Shown: positions 1-8,168 of the stretch, piece after piece
Layout of the letters: every line of letters begins with the position of its first letter
How positions within the stretch are numbered: the first letter of the stretch is position 1
Assembly: GCA_050181465.1 (NCBI GenBank)
Contig: JBFXDD010000060.1
Coordinates: 1-19,108, forward strand
DNA length: 19,108 bases
Source: JACRLW01 sp050181465
GTDB taxonomy: Bacteria > Planctomycetota > UBA1135 > UBA2386
Direction: 5' to 3'
Program-made: the position numbers and the translations under genes
The notes under the pieces: model-generated
What the model saw: only the letters and a program-made list of their open reading frames with translations
Database searches by the model: none
Told to the model about the DNA's origin: nothing

Positions 1-996
1 CGCTGGAGCGACGTCGCCTTCGCAACCCGCGGCTGGTTGGTGAGCGATCCGAGTGCCGGGTTCCGCGCGCAGCAGTTCGTCCATTTCGTCAAGGAGAGCG
101 CCGCTCTCGGTGTGCCGACGGCAACCGAGTCCTTCGACGTGACGACCAAGGCCTTCGGGCTACTGCACTCGCCCGATCTCGACGCCGAACTGCGGGGGCC
201 ACGCATCCTGCTGCTCGGCGACGAACAGTGCTTCGCCGGCGCGCGCGAGTCCGATCGGATCGCCGCGCGGGTTGAAGCCGCGCTGCGCACCCGCCATCCC
301 TCGCTCGCGGACCTCACCGTGTTCGACGCCTCGTGTCCGCGCTCGGCCTTGCTCGACCGCGTGCTGCGCGCGCCGCAGTGGATCGCCGCGATCCGACCGC
401 ACGTGGTCGTCGTGGTGATCGCCACGGGGGACGACGCGCTCGGCTTCGACGACCCCAGCAGCGTGCACTTCGACGAGATCCTCGATCCGCGCGCACCGCG
501 ATCGCCTCCGAACGACGATCCCTTCGGCCTGTCGAGCCGAGCCGCCGAGTTCGCACCCGGCCATCCTGGTCTCGTCGCGCACGATCTCGGTCAGGCAGCA
601 CTCTTGGGCGGACGCGTCGGCGCGCTCGACGCACTGCCCGAACGATGGCGACGCTGTCTGCAGTCGCTCCGTGCGGTGGCGCCGCGCAATGGTCTCTTGT
701 GCGTGCTCGTACCGAGCGTCAGCGTGGCGCGACGGGCCGAAGTGCTGCCGTTGCTCACACCGGCGGGGCGCGAGTTGGCCGACGCCGAAGTCAATCGGCA
801 GGTCCACGACTCCTTGCTCGCCGCACTCGACTCGATGCACGTCGCGTGGCTGGATGCGCTGCCGATCGTGTCGACAGCCGTGACCTCGCGAACCGGGGAC
901 GTCTACCGCACCAACGGCTGCCTCGGCGCCGCCGGTCATGCGGCGGTCGGCGACCGGATCGCCGAGCGGCTCGCCTTCACGTTGCGGGTGCGCTGA
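1..996 (+). CDS. SGNH/GDSL-hydrolase-like protein, 5' end outside window, catalytic residues degenerate
   Basis: The frame is open from base 1 to the stop at 994-996, so the gene probably begins before the window. An internal TTG at 37 would give 319 residues, but the translated upstream part (..FATRGW) looks like coding sequence. The fold signature is SGNH-like: a beta strand plus turn ILLLGDEQCFAG (about residues 57-68 counted from 37), a second strand VVVVVIATGDDALGF (123-137) and a C-terminal helix start TNGCLGAAGH (292-301). In active family members these positions read GDS, GxND and DxxH. Here the nucleophile Ser is Glu, the block III Asn is Asp, and the C-terminal Asp and His appear to be Asn and Cys. 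Membership is inferred from the pattern and the catalytic loss from my own alignment. A non-catalytic carbohydrate-binding or structural role is possible. The end overlaps the convergent MFS gene by 20 bp. Confidence 0.65.
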   Translation, partial: RWSDVAFATRGWLVSDPSAGFRAQQFVHFVKESAALGVPTATESFDVTTKAFGLLHSPDLDAELRGPRILLLGDEQCFAGARESDRIAARVEAALRTRHPSLADLTVFDASCPRSALLDRVLRAPQWIAAIRPHVVVVVIATGDDALGFDDPSSVHFDEILDPRAPRSPPNDDPFGLSSRAAEFAPGHPGLVAHDLGQAALLGGRVGALDALPERWRRCLQSLRAVAPRNGLLCVLVPSVSVARRAEVLPLLTPAGRELADAEVNRQVHDSLLAALDSMHVAWLDALPIVSTAVTSRTGDVYRTNGCLGAAGHAAVGDRIAERLAFTLRVR

Positions 997-2239
997 CCGG
1001 GCGTCGCGACTCGTGCGGCGCAAAGAAGGCGGCCCCCAACGCGCAGGCGACGGCGATCCACACGCCCACCGCCAGCGTACCGAAACCGCTCACGAGCGCG
1101 GCGAGCAGCGGCTGCGCCGCGAGTTGAGACGCTCGCGCGAGGTTGTAGAGCGTGCACGACGCCGTCGCGCGCAACGCATCGGGGTAGCCGTCGGTGAACC
1201 AAGTGCCGAATGCGGACCACGTCCCCGCACCGAGTCCGACTGCGGCGAGCGCGAAGAGCAAGAGCCACGGCTCGGTGCGCAACCAGTCCAGACCCAGCGC
1301 GATCGCCAGGCAGCCGGTAGCCGTCAACACACTCAGCGCGACGAAGCTCCGCGTGCGGCCGAAGCGGTCGGCGAGCGAGCCGAAGGCCAAGTCGGCGACG
1401 ACGTGCACCAAGGCGAGCGCGAGATGGAAACCGCCGACGAAGGCCATCGACGCTCCGGCTTCGCGCAACAGCAGGCTCGGCAACCAGGCGTAGCAGCACC
1501 AGAAGCCGGTCATGTGCAGCACCAAGAGGAACAGGAGCCGCAATGTTCTTTGGCGATACGCCGGCGCGAGCAACTCCCACGCACGAGCGGGCACGGCGGC
1601 AGGTCGCGGCGGTGCCTCGCGCGTCGCGTTCCTAAAGGCGAGTCGGCCGAAAGCTGCGACCACCGCACCCAGCGCGGTGATCGCGAAGCTGCCGCGCCAG
1701 CCGATCACCGGAGCGAGAAAGCAACCGTTGATCGCAGCGAGCGCCAGACCGACCGGGGTCGCGGCTTGCAGGAACGCCGCGCGACGCTGGCGAAGCTCGG
1801 GCGGCGAGCTCTCGGCGACCGCAGCGTGGCCGATGCCCCACTCGCCGCCAACGGCGAGACCGGCGAGGATCCGACCGAAGAGCAACGCACCGAAGCTCTG
1901 CGCGAGCGCGCAGGTCAGCGCCGCGAGCGCGAAGAGCAGGATCGAGACGACCAAGACGCGCGAACGTCCGCGGCCGAGGACGTCGCGGTCGGCCACTCGT
2001 CCGGCGACGAATCCACCGAGAGCCGCAGCACCGAAGGTCGCCCCGTCGATCTGCGCCAGCGCCGCCGTCGACAAGCCCAGCTCGCTCGCCACGCTCTGCT
2101 TGAGGAAGGCGAAGAGGATGAGGTCCTGGAAGTCGAAGGCCCAGCCGAACCAGCAGAACCACAAGACCGACGCGCCGTGACCGGTCAGGAGGCCGTTGCT
2201 TGCTCGCGCACTCGGATCGGGCTTGGCCGGTTCGGACAT
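977..2239 (-). CDS. MFS transporter, MHS/sugar-acid symporter-like
   Basis: 420 residues with about twelve hydrophobic segments, the usual size for a major facilitator permease in the inner membrane. The loop between segments 2 and 3 carries GRVADRDVLGRGR (about 80-92), and the matching loop of the second half carries GSLADRFGRTR (about 287-297), the duplicated MFS motif A. GGEWGIGHAAVAE (about 131-143) resembles the GGEWG element of metabolite:proton symporters and the NanT/SHS-like group, so an organic or sugar acid is a reasonable but unproven substrate. I start at the ATG at 2239 (MSEPAKPD..), because upstream codons of the open frame would run into ispG and look non-coding. It is divergent from ispG and its 3' end overlaps the SGNH-like gene by 20 bp. 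No neighbour reveals the substrate. Confidence 0.85.
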   Translation of the reverse strand: MSEPAKPDPSARASNGLLTGHGASVLWFCWFGWAFDFQDLILFAFLKQSVASELGLSTAALAQIDGATFGAAALGGFVAGRVADRDVLGRGRSRVLVVSILLFALAALTCALAQSFGALLFGRILAGLAVGGEWGIGHAAVAESSPPELRQRRAAFLQAATPVGLALAAINGCFLAPVIGWRGSFAITALGAVVAAFGRLAFRNATREAPPRPAAVPARAWELLAPAYRQRTLRLLFLLVLHMTGFWCCYAWLPSLLLREAGASMAFVGGFHLALALVHVVADLAFGSLADRFGRTRSFVALSVLTATGCLAIALGLDWLRTEPWLLLFALAAVGLGAGTWSAFGTWFTDGYPDALRATASCTLYNLARASQLAAQPLLAALVSGFGTLAVGVWIAVACALGAAFFAPHESRRPVSAPAT

Positions 2240-2350
2240 CCGGTGCCTGGGATAGCGATCGGCCGGTGGGAAGCAACGCAACGGCGGCCGGAAGTCCGCC
2301 ACGGGCGACGCCCGGCTCTTGCCCGCCTCGCAACCCTGTCGTCGTCGGCC

Positions 2351-2356
2351 TACAGT
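2351..2356 (+). promoter_or_regulatory. Possible -10 element of ispG (near-leaderless start)
   Basis: TACAGT lies 10 bases before the chosen ispG ATG at 2367, and the bases between (CCCGCGCCCC) contain no Shine-Dalgarno-like purine run. This spacing would place transcription start within a few bases of the start codon. No convincing -35 box is seen at 16-18 bp. It is inference from spacing only. Confidence 0.3.
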
Positions 2357-2366
2357 CCCGCGCCCC

Positions 2367-3575
2367 ATGTCGCCCTTCCCCCGCCGCACCACGATCCCCG
2401 TTCCCGTGCGCACGGTCACGATCGGCGGCGGCCGTCCGGTCGTCGTCCAGTCGATGACGAACACCGACACCGCGGATGCCGCGTCGACCGCAGCCCAGGT
2501 GCGTGAGCTGTTCCTCGCCGGCTCGGAGATCGTGCGGATCACGGTCAACACCAAGGAGGCCGCGGCCGCGGTTCCCGACATCCGCGCGCGCCTTGCCGCA
2601 GAGGGCCTCGACGTCCCGCTGGTCGGCGACTTCCACTACAACGGCCACGTGCTGCTGACGGCCTTCCCGGCCTGTGCCGAAGCGCTCGACAAGTATCGCA
2701 TCAATCCCGGCAACGTCGGCAAGGGCGCCAACCACGACAAGAACTTCGCGACGATGATCGAGGTCGCGAAACGGCACGGCAAGCCGGTGCGCATCGGCGT
2801 GAACGCGGGTTCGCTCGATCAGGAAGTCCTCGCGCGGCTCATGGACGCCAACGCGCGCGACGGTTCGCCGATGACCGCCGACGAAGTGCTCGCCGACGCG
2901 ATGGTCGAGAGTGCGGTGAGCTCGGCAGCCGCGGCGGTCGAACTCGGTTTGCCGCGCGATCACATCGTGATCTCGTGCAAGATCAGCCAGGTGCCGGCCT
3001 TGATCGACGTCTACGAGAAACTTGCCGCGCGCACCGATCACGCGCTGCACCTCGGTCTCACCGAAGCGGGCATGGGGCACAAGGGCGTCGTGGCGTCCAC
3101 GGCCGGGCTCAGCGTGCTGTTGACCAAAGGCATCGGCGACACGATTCGGGTGTCGCTCACACCGCGGCCGGGTGAGTCACGCACCGAGGAGGTTCGCATC
3201 GCGCAACAGATCCTGCAGTCGCTCGCGATCCGTCCCTTCTTGCCGCAAGTGACCGCGTGCCCCGGCTGCGGGCGCACCACCAGCACGCTGTTCCAGGAGC
3301 TCGCGCAGTCGATCGAGAGTTTCCTCCACGCGCGCATGCCGACCTGGCGGAAGACCAAGCCGAACGCGGCCAATCTCAGCGTCGCCGTGATGGGTTGCGT
3401 CGTGAACGGACCCGGCGAGAGCAAGGCGGCGAACATCGGCATCTCGCTGCCCGGAACCGGGGAAGCACCGCGCGCACCGGTCTACGTCGACGGCCAGCAA
3501 GTCGCGACCCTCGAGGGTCCAACGCTCGTCGCCGAGTTCCAGAAGATCGTCGAGGACTACGTCGCGCGGCTCTGA
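2367..3575 (+). CDS. ispG: 4-hydroxy-3-methylbut-2-en-1-yl diphosphate synthase (flavodoxin/ferredoxin type)
   Basis: IspG converts 2-C-methyl-D-erythritol 2,4-cyclodiphosphate to HMBPP, the penultimate step of the MEP isoprenoid pathway, using a [4Fe-4S] cluster in the cytosol. The 402-residue product matches the short bacterial form: an N-terminal TIM barrel (VQSMTNTDT at 28-36, PLVGDFHYN at 84-92, KYRINPGNVGKG at 109-120) and a C-terminal iron-sulfur domain. The three cluster cysteines are visible: C298 and C301 in ACPGCGRTTSTLFQ, and C344 in MGCVVNGPGE, with E351 following. There is no sign of the large insert seen in plant and some bacterial forms. I start at ATG 2367 (MSPFPRRTTIPVPVRTVTIGG), because the family begins close to the R..T..V.VG segment; the open frame extends 16 codons further upstream. 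It is monocistronic, divergent from the MFS gene and overlaps the phosphorylase gene tail-to-tail by 19 bp. Confidence 0.97.
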   Translation: MSPFPRRTTIPVPVRTVTIGGGRPVVVQSMTNTDTADAASTAAQVRELFLAGSEIVRITVNTKEAAAAVPDIRARLAAEGLDVPLVGDFHYNGHVLLTAFPACAEALDKYRINPGNVGKGANHDKNFATMIEVAKRHGKPVRIGVNAGSLDQEVLARLMDANARDGSPMTADEVLADAMVESAVSSAAAAVELGLPRDHIVISCKISQVPALIDVYEKLAARTDHALHLGLTEAGMGHKGVVASTAGLSVLLTKGIGDTIRVSLTPRPGESRTEEVRIAQQILQSLAIRPFLPQVTACPGCGRTTSTLFQELAQSIESFLHARMPTWRKTKPNAANLSVAVMGCVVNGPGESKAANIGISLPGTGEAPRAPVYVDGQQVATLEGPTLVAEFQKIVEDYVARL

Positions 3576-4882
3576 GAGCTGAGCTTCTCGAGCACGAGCG
3601 GTGCGTGCGGCGGAGCGACGTCCTCGATTCGGATCGCGGCGAGCACGCGCGGCAGCGCCGACGAGGCTTCGTCGAGCGATCGCGCGAACACCATCGCCAG
3701 GGGCTCACCAACTTCGACGTGCTCGCCGACCTGATGCATCAAGACGATGCCGACGTCGAGGTCGACGGTGTCCGTGGCTTGCCTACGCCCGGCGCCGAGA
3801 TCCATCGCACACACTCCCAACGCGAGGGGATCGATGTCGGCGACGTAGCCCGTGCGTGCCGCGGCGACCCCCAGCTTGGCTACTGAGATCGGCATGCGCT
3901 GGGGATCCTCGAGGAAGCGCGGGTCACCGCCCTGCAACTCGATGTTCTTGCGCAAGACCTCGAGCCCTGCTCCGGAGTCGATCGCTTCGCGCAGGCGCGC
4001 ACGAGCCGTCGCCTCATCGCTGCCCGTCCCGAGGATCAGCATTTCGGCCGCGAGCGCGAGAGTGACCTCGAGGAAGTCCGCCGGCGCCTTCCCGCGCAAC
4101 AGCGCAACCGCCTCGAGCAGTTCCAAGCGATTGCCGATCGTTCGTCCGAGCGGTCGATCCATGTCGGTGACCAGCGCACTGACCGGCGTGCCGGCCAGAG
4201 CACCGACGCGCACGAGGCCCTGTGCGAGTTCCCGCGCGCGCGCGCGGTCGGGCATGAACGCGGCCCGCCCGCACTTGACGTCCATGACCAGGCCGTCCAG
4301 CGACTCGGCGAGCTTCTTGCTCAAGATCGAAGCGGTGATGAGCGGAATCGACTCGACCGTGCCGGTGACGTCGCGCAGGGCATACATGCGTCGATCGGCG
4401 GGGGCGATGGCAGCGCTCGCTCCGGCCATCGCGTAGCCGCACTGCTCCGCGATCCTGAGCAGTTCCGCAGGCTCGAGATCGGTGCGGTAGCCGGGGATCG
4501 CCGCGAGCTTGTCGATCGTTCCACCGGTGTGACCGAGCCCGCGACCGGAGATCATGGGAACCTGCAAGCCCACCGCAGCACACAGCGGCGCCAGAGCAAG
4601 ACTCACCTTGTCCCCGACACCGCCGGTGCTGTGCTTGTCGACGCGCGGCGCACCGCCCTGGCGCCGCGGCAAGCATTCCCCGCTGTCGCGCATCGCCAAA
4701 GTAAGAGCTGCGGTCTCGTCGGCGTTCATTCCCCGGCAGCAGACCGCCATGAGGAAGGCACCGAGTTGCGCATCGCCGAGCGAGCCGTCCACCACTCCAC
4801 CGATCAGATCCGCAATCTCCGCCGTCGTGAGGACAACACCGTCGCGCTTCTTCTGATTGATCCTCGCCGGGTGAAAGCGCAT
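3557..4882 (-). CDS. deoA: Thymidine/pyrimidine-nucleoside phosphorylase
   Basis: The product splits thymidine, deoxyuridine or uridine with phosphate into base and (deoxy)ribose 1-phosphate in the cytosol. The 441 residues are the length of E. coli DeoA. The N-terminal helical start (INQKKRDGVVLTTAEI) matches the family, followed by the phosphate-binding KHSTGGVGDK (83-92), the family signature SGRGLGHTGGTIDKL (112-126), YALRDVTGTV (167-176) and SILSKK (185-190) of the base site, and a C-terminal alpha/beta domain. DVKCGRAAFM (201-210) replaces the usual DVKVGSGAFM. I prefer the ATG at 4882 (MRFHPARINQKKRDG) by homology; an in-frame ATG at 4897 adds five residues, and neither has a well spaced ribosome site. 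Motifs do not separate DeoA from the broader-specificity Pdp. It sits apart from the cdd-deoC operon at the other end of the window, but the products belong to one pathway. Confidence 0.93.
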   Translation of the reverse strand: MRFHPARINQKKRDGVVLTTAEIADLIGGVVDGSLGDAQLGAFLMAVCCRGMNADETAALTLAMRDSGECLPRRQGGAPRVDKHSTGGVGDKVSLALAPLCAAVGLQVPMISGRGLGHTGGTIDKLAAIPGYRTDLEPAELLRIAEQCGYAMAGASAAIAPADRRMYALRDVTGTVESIPLITASILSKKLAESLDGLVMDVKCGRAAFMPDRARARELAQGLVRVGALAGTPVSALVTDMDRPLGRTIGNRLELLEAVALLRGKAPADFLEVTLALAAEMLILGTGSDEATARARLREAIDSGAGLEVLRKNIELQGGDPRFLEDPQRMPISVAKLGVAAARTGYVADIDPLALGVCAMDLGAGRRQATDTVDLDVGIVLMHQVGEHVEVGEPLAMVFARSLDEASSALPRVLAAIRIEDVAPPHAPLVLEKLSSQSRAT

Positions 4883-5049
4883 CGCCGAGAGGATCATGCC
4901 TCGATGCGTCCGGCCTCACCAGGGCGAAAGACACCCCATCGCATGGGCGGATGCGCCTCAGATCCGGGCGAGGATGCTTGATCCGGCCCCCGACCGTGCC
5001 CTAACACCCGCCCCACTCATGGTGCTCTCGAATCTGCCGCCGGTCGGCC

Positions 5050-5076
5050 GAGGATCCGGCCGGAGAGGATCCGGCC
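5050..5076. repeat. Tandem direct repeat upstream of the ABC operon
   Basis: GAGGATCCGGCC occurs at 5050-5061 and again at 5065-5076, a 15-bp period, and a related GATCCGGCC lies near 4980. It sits in the 4883-5118 intergenic space between the divergent phosphorylase gene and the ABC operon, 43 bp before the operon start. It could be an operator-type repeat or simple slippage; no other copy was noticed in the window. Confidence 0.5.
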
Positions 5077-5118
5077 AAAGAGGGGACCCGGCAGGGTCGC
5101 CGGGCGAGGCTCACGTCG

Positions 5119-6801
5119 ATGGCTGAACGACAACACCCGACACCCGCGGGCACCGAGCCGGGCGTGGCATTCAGCCTGCGCTGGTTGCTCTCACCGGATC
5201 GCACGACCTTCTTCACGATCTGCGCCTTCGCGGTCGGTCTGGGCATCCTCACGCTCGCGGTGCCCATCGCCGTCCAGGCGATGGTCAACTTCATCGCCTT
5301 CGGCGGGTTGATGCAGCCGTTGGTCGTGGTCGGCACCCTCCTCTTTCTGACCCTGGCCTTCGCGGGTGCGATCCGGATCTTCAAGTTCTATCTCGTCGAG
5401 GTGCTGCAACGCCGCATCTTCGTGCGGGTCACGTCGGCACTCACCGACCGCCTGCCTCGCACTCCGGTCGCCGCGCTGGACACGGTGCACGGCCCGGAAC
5501 TCGCCAACCGGTTCTTCGACGTGATGACGATCCAGAAGGCTGGCGCGAAGGTGCTCATCGACGGGCTGGACGTGCTGCTCCAGGCCGGCATCGGTCTGAT
5601 CGTCCTGGGCTTCTATCACCCCTTTCTCCTCTTGTTCGCGCTGGCGCTCGCGCTCGGCATCGCGCTGGTGATCTTCGTGCTCGGCAACGGCGCGATTCGG
5701 AGCGCGAAGGCGGAGTCGCTGGCGAAGTACCGCGTCGCGGCAGCACTCCAGGAGATCCTCCGGTTGCCGAACACGTTCAAGCTCGCCGGCGCGAGTGAAC
5801 ACGCACGCGAACACCTCACGACCTTGTCGACCGACTGGCTGAACGCGCGGGTTCTGCACTACCGCGTGGTCATGCGTCAGATGATCGGCAGCGTGGTGTT
5901 GCACACGGTCGCGGCAACCGGGCTCCTGGCGATCGGCGGCTACCTGGTCATCATCGGCCAGCTCTCACTCGGACAACTGGTTGCGGCAGAGCTGATCGTC
6001 TCCCTCGCACTCGCGTCGTTCGTGAAGTTCGGCAAGGAGTTCCAGTCGTACTACGACCTGCGCGCAGCGGTCGGCAAGGTCGCCGAGATCTTTGCTCTCC
6101 CGACCGAGCCGAAGGAACGAGCGTTCCTGGAGTCACGCGACCATCCGGCAACCGTGACCGCACACGGGATCCCTTGGTCGACCGACGCCTCACGCGGAAC
6201 CGTCGATCTCGAGTTGGTCGCCGGCGAGCGCCTCGCCGTCCTCGGGCCGCGCGGCAGCGGCAAGTCCCATCTTGCGGATCTGCTCGCCGGCCTGCGTCTG
6301 CCCGAAGCCGGCGCGGTGAGCCTCGACGGCATCGACCTCCGTCAGCTCGGTGCCGATCTGCGGCGCGAGGACATCGAGTTGATCCGCGGTATCGAGATCG
6401 TCGACGGCGACGTGCTCGCGAACCTGCTGATCGGACACGACGACCAGAAGCTCGAGGCGGTGTCCGCCGCTCTGGCAAGACTCGGGATCCAGACCGACAT
6501 CGAGCAACTCCCCCTTGGATTGCGAACGCCTCTGCATCCGGACGGTGCGCCGCTCTCACAACAGACCGCCACCTTGCTGATGATCGCGCGCGCGCTCCTG
6601 GGCACTCCTCGCTGGCTGATCGTGGACGCCGCGCTCGATTTCCTCGATCCACGCTCGCTCGACGCGGCCCTGGACGCACTCACCGACCCCGCGGCCCGGT
6701 GGACCCTCCTGGTGCTGACCTCTCGACCTGCGATCGCAGAGAGGTTCCCGCGTGTGCTCGAGCTCGGCGTTCCCCGCACCGACGGAGGCTCTTCGTCATG
6801 A
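5119..6801 (+). CDS. ABC half-transporter (type I secretion/peptide-export-like) with degenerate ATPase motifs
   Basis: 560 residues. Residues about 20-310 form a membrane domain with roughly six hydrophobic segments (for example 31-58, 66-85, 154-172, 171-190, 258-280, 282-305) in the pattern of type I secretion ABC exporters. Residues about 355-555 form a nucleotide-binding domain. Walker A GPRGSGKS (376-383) is intact. The other motifs are not: the signature LSGGQ reads LSQQT (479-483), Walker B IVDA (501-504) has Ala where the catalytic Glu belongs, and the switch His is Ser (TSRP, 534-537). The Q-loop Gln is not apparent in LIRGIEIVDGDVLANLL. ATP binding is plausible, but efficient hydrolysis by this chain is doubtful. 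There is no C39 peptidase domain. ATG 5119 follows GAGG about 10 bp upstream. The stop overlaps the HlyD gene start by 4 bp, so the two are probably translated together. Confidence 0.85.
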   Translation: MAERQHPTPAGTEPGVAFSLRWLLSPDRTTFFTICAFAVGLGILTLAVPIAVQAMVNFIAFGGLMQPLVVVGTLLFLTLAFAGAIRIFKFYLVEVLQRRIFVRVTSALTDRLPRTPVAALDTVHGPELANRFFDVMTIQKAGAKVLIDGLDVLLQAGIGLIVLGFYHPFLLLFALALALGIALVIFVLGNGAIRSAKAESLAKYRVAAALQEILRLPNTFKLAGASEHAREHLTTLSTDWLNARVLHYRVVMRQMIGSVVLHTVAATGLLAIGGYLVIIGQLSLGQLVAAELIVSLALASFVKFGKEFQSYYDLRAAVGKVAEIFALPTEPKERAFLESRDHPATVTAHGIPWSTDASRGTVDLELVAGERLAVLGPRGSGKSHLADLLAGLRLPEAGAVSLDGIDLRQLGADLRREDIELIRGIEIVDGDVLANLLIGHDDQKLEAVSAALARLGIQTDIEQLPLGLRTPLHPDGAPLSQQTATLLMIARALLGTPRWLIVDAALDFLDPRSLDAALDALTDPAARWTLLVLTSRPAIAERFPRVLELGVPRTDGGSSS

Positions 6802-8168
6802 AGAACGCATCGGCTCCCACGGATCTGCTCTGTGCCGTCGACTTCTCGGTGTGGACCAAGCGAGTCGCCCGACTCCTGACCCTGGTGTTCGTGGCGCTGC
6901 CGGTGTTCATGGCGCTCGCGCCCTGGCGGCAACACGTCAGCGGCGTCGGCCGCGTGACAGCCTTCCAGCCGCTGGATCGCGTGCAGTCGGTCGAGGCGCC
7001 GGTCAGCGGCCGCGTGGTCGAGTTGTTCGTGACCGAAGGCACGCCGGTCGAGGCCGGTGCGCCCTTGCTCCGGCTCGTCGATATCGACCCCGAGAAGATC
7101 GGTCGAATCGAAGCCAAGATCGAGGCGACCGAGAAGGATCTCGAGTACACGCAACTCAATGTGACGACCTACACCAACCAGGTCGCCATCCTGGAGAACG
7201 CGCGCGACCTCACGGTGCTGACGCTGCGAGCCAAGGCCGACGCCGCGCTCGAGAAGCTCCGCGCTGCGGAACAGAAGGTCGCTGCGGCCCGCGCAAAGGC
7301 CACCTTCGCCAAGGAGCAGGCCGAACGGCTCGCCAGACTCAGTCCACGCTTCGTGGAAGAACTGAAGCGCATCGAAGCCGAGGCGAAGGCGATGGAAGCG
7401 GCAGCCGACGTGACCGCCGCCGAAGCCGAGGCGCAGTCAGCCAAGAAGAGCGCGGAAGCTGCCGAGGCCGAACTCGGCAAGGAGCGCGAGGTTGCGAACT
7501 CGAAGGTCGAGAGTGCGCGAGCGAGCGCGCAATCCGCGACGGGCAAGGTTGCGGAGATCCGCGCGAAGCTGGCGGATCTCACCGGTGAGTTGCGCGCCCA
7601 GCAGACGCAGCTCGTGCTCGCGCCTCGCGACGGCCGCGTGTTCCGACTGGCCGTGAACACGGTGTCCTCGATCGTGAAGTCGGGTCAGCAACTGCTGCAA
7701 ATCGTTCCCGACACCGGCGAACGAGCAGTCGAATTGATGATCCGCGGGGTGGATGTTCCGCTGATCGACGCCGGCCGCAAGGTGCGACTCCAGTTCGAAG
7801 GTTGGCCGGCAGTGCAGGTGATCGGCTGGCCCTCGGTCGCCGTCGGCACCTTCGGGGGCGTGGTCAAGCTCGTCGATGCGACCGATCTCGGCAACGGCCA
7901 GTTTCGCATCGTCGTGTTGCCAGACCCCGAGGACACCGCGTGGCCGGATGCCAAGTGGTTGCGACAGGGCGTGCGCACGAAAGGCTGGGTCCTGCTCGAC
8001 GAAGTTCGCCTCGGCTATGAGATCTGGCGGCAGCTCAACGGCTTCCCGCCGTCCCTCGCCATGGCGCCCACCAGCGATCCGAGTCGACCACTCGACGGTT
8101 CGTCCGGGAAGGACGGCGACAAGTCTGGCGGGGACTCCAAGGACGGCAAGGAGGGCGGCGGCAAGTGA
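6798..8168 (+). CDS. HlyD-family periplasmic adaptor (membrane fusion protein)
   Basis: 456 residues linking the inner-membrane ABC protein to the outer-membrane channel. A short cytoplasmic N terminus is followed by one membrane segment (about 24-42), the first half of a lipoyl domain (VQSVEAPVSGRVVELFVTEG, 62-81, through LLRLVDID), a long Ala/Lys/Glu-rich coiled-coil hairpin (about 100-270), the second lipoyl half (LVLAPRDGRVFRL, 272-284, through LLQIVPD) and a beta-barrel region (about 310-410). The last ~23 residues (434-456) are a Gly/Lys/Asp/Ser tail of low complexity that is not typical of the family. The ATG at 6798 shares ATGA with the ABC stop, and GGAGG lies about 9 bp upstream within the ABC gene. 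The end shares GTGA with the TolC gene, giving a tightly coupled three-gene unit. Confidence 0.9.
   Translation: MKNASAPTDLLCAVDFSVWTKRVARLLTLVFVALPVFMALAPWRQHVSGVGRVTAFQPLDRVQSVEAPVSGRVVELFVTEGTPVEAGAPLLRLVDIDPEKIGRIEAKIEATEKDLEYTQLNVTTYTNQVAILENARDLTVLTLRAKADAALEKLRAAEQKVAAARAKATFAKEQAERLARLSPRFVEELKRIEAEAKAMEAAADVTAAEAEAQSAKKSAEAAEAELGKEREVANSKVESARASAQSATGKVAEIRAKLADLTGELRAQQTQLVLAPRDGRVFRLAVNTVSSIVKSGQQLLQIVPDTGERAVELMIRGVDVPLIDAGRKVRLQFEGWPAVQVIGWPSVAVGTFGGVVKLVDATDLGNGQFRIVVLPDPEDTAWPDAKWLRQGVRTKGWVLLDEVRLGYEIWRQLNGFPPSLAMAPTSDPSRPLDGSSGKDGDKSGGDSKDGKEGGGK

Noticed and set aside
938..2506. Long plus-strand open frame (522 codons) opposite the MFS gene
   Set aside because: It is rich in Arg, Glu and Gln with no family resemblance, and it is the antisense shadow of a clear 12-segment transporter in GC-rich DNA.
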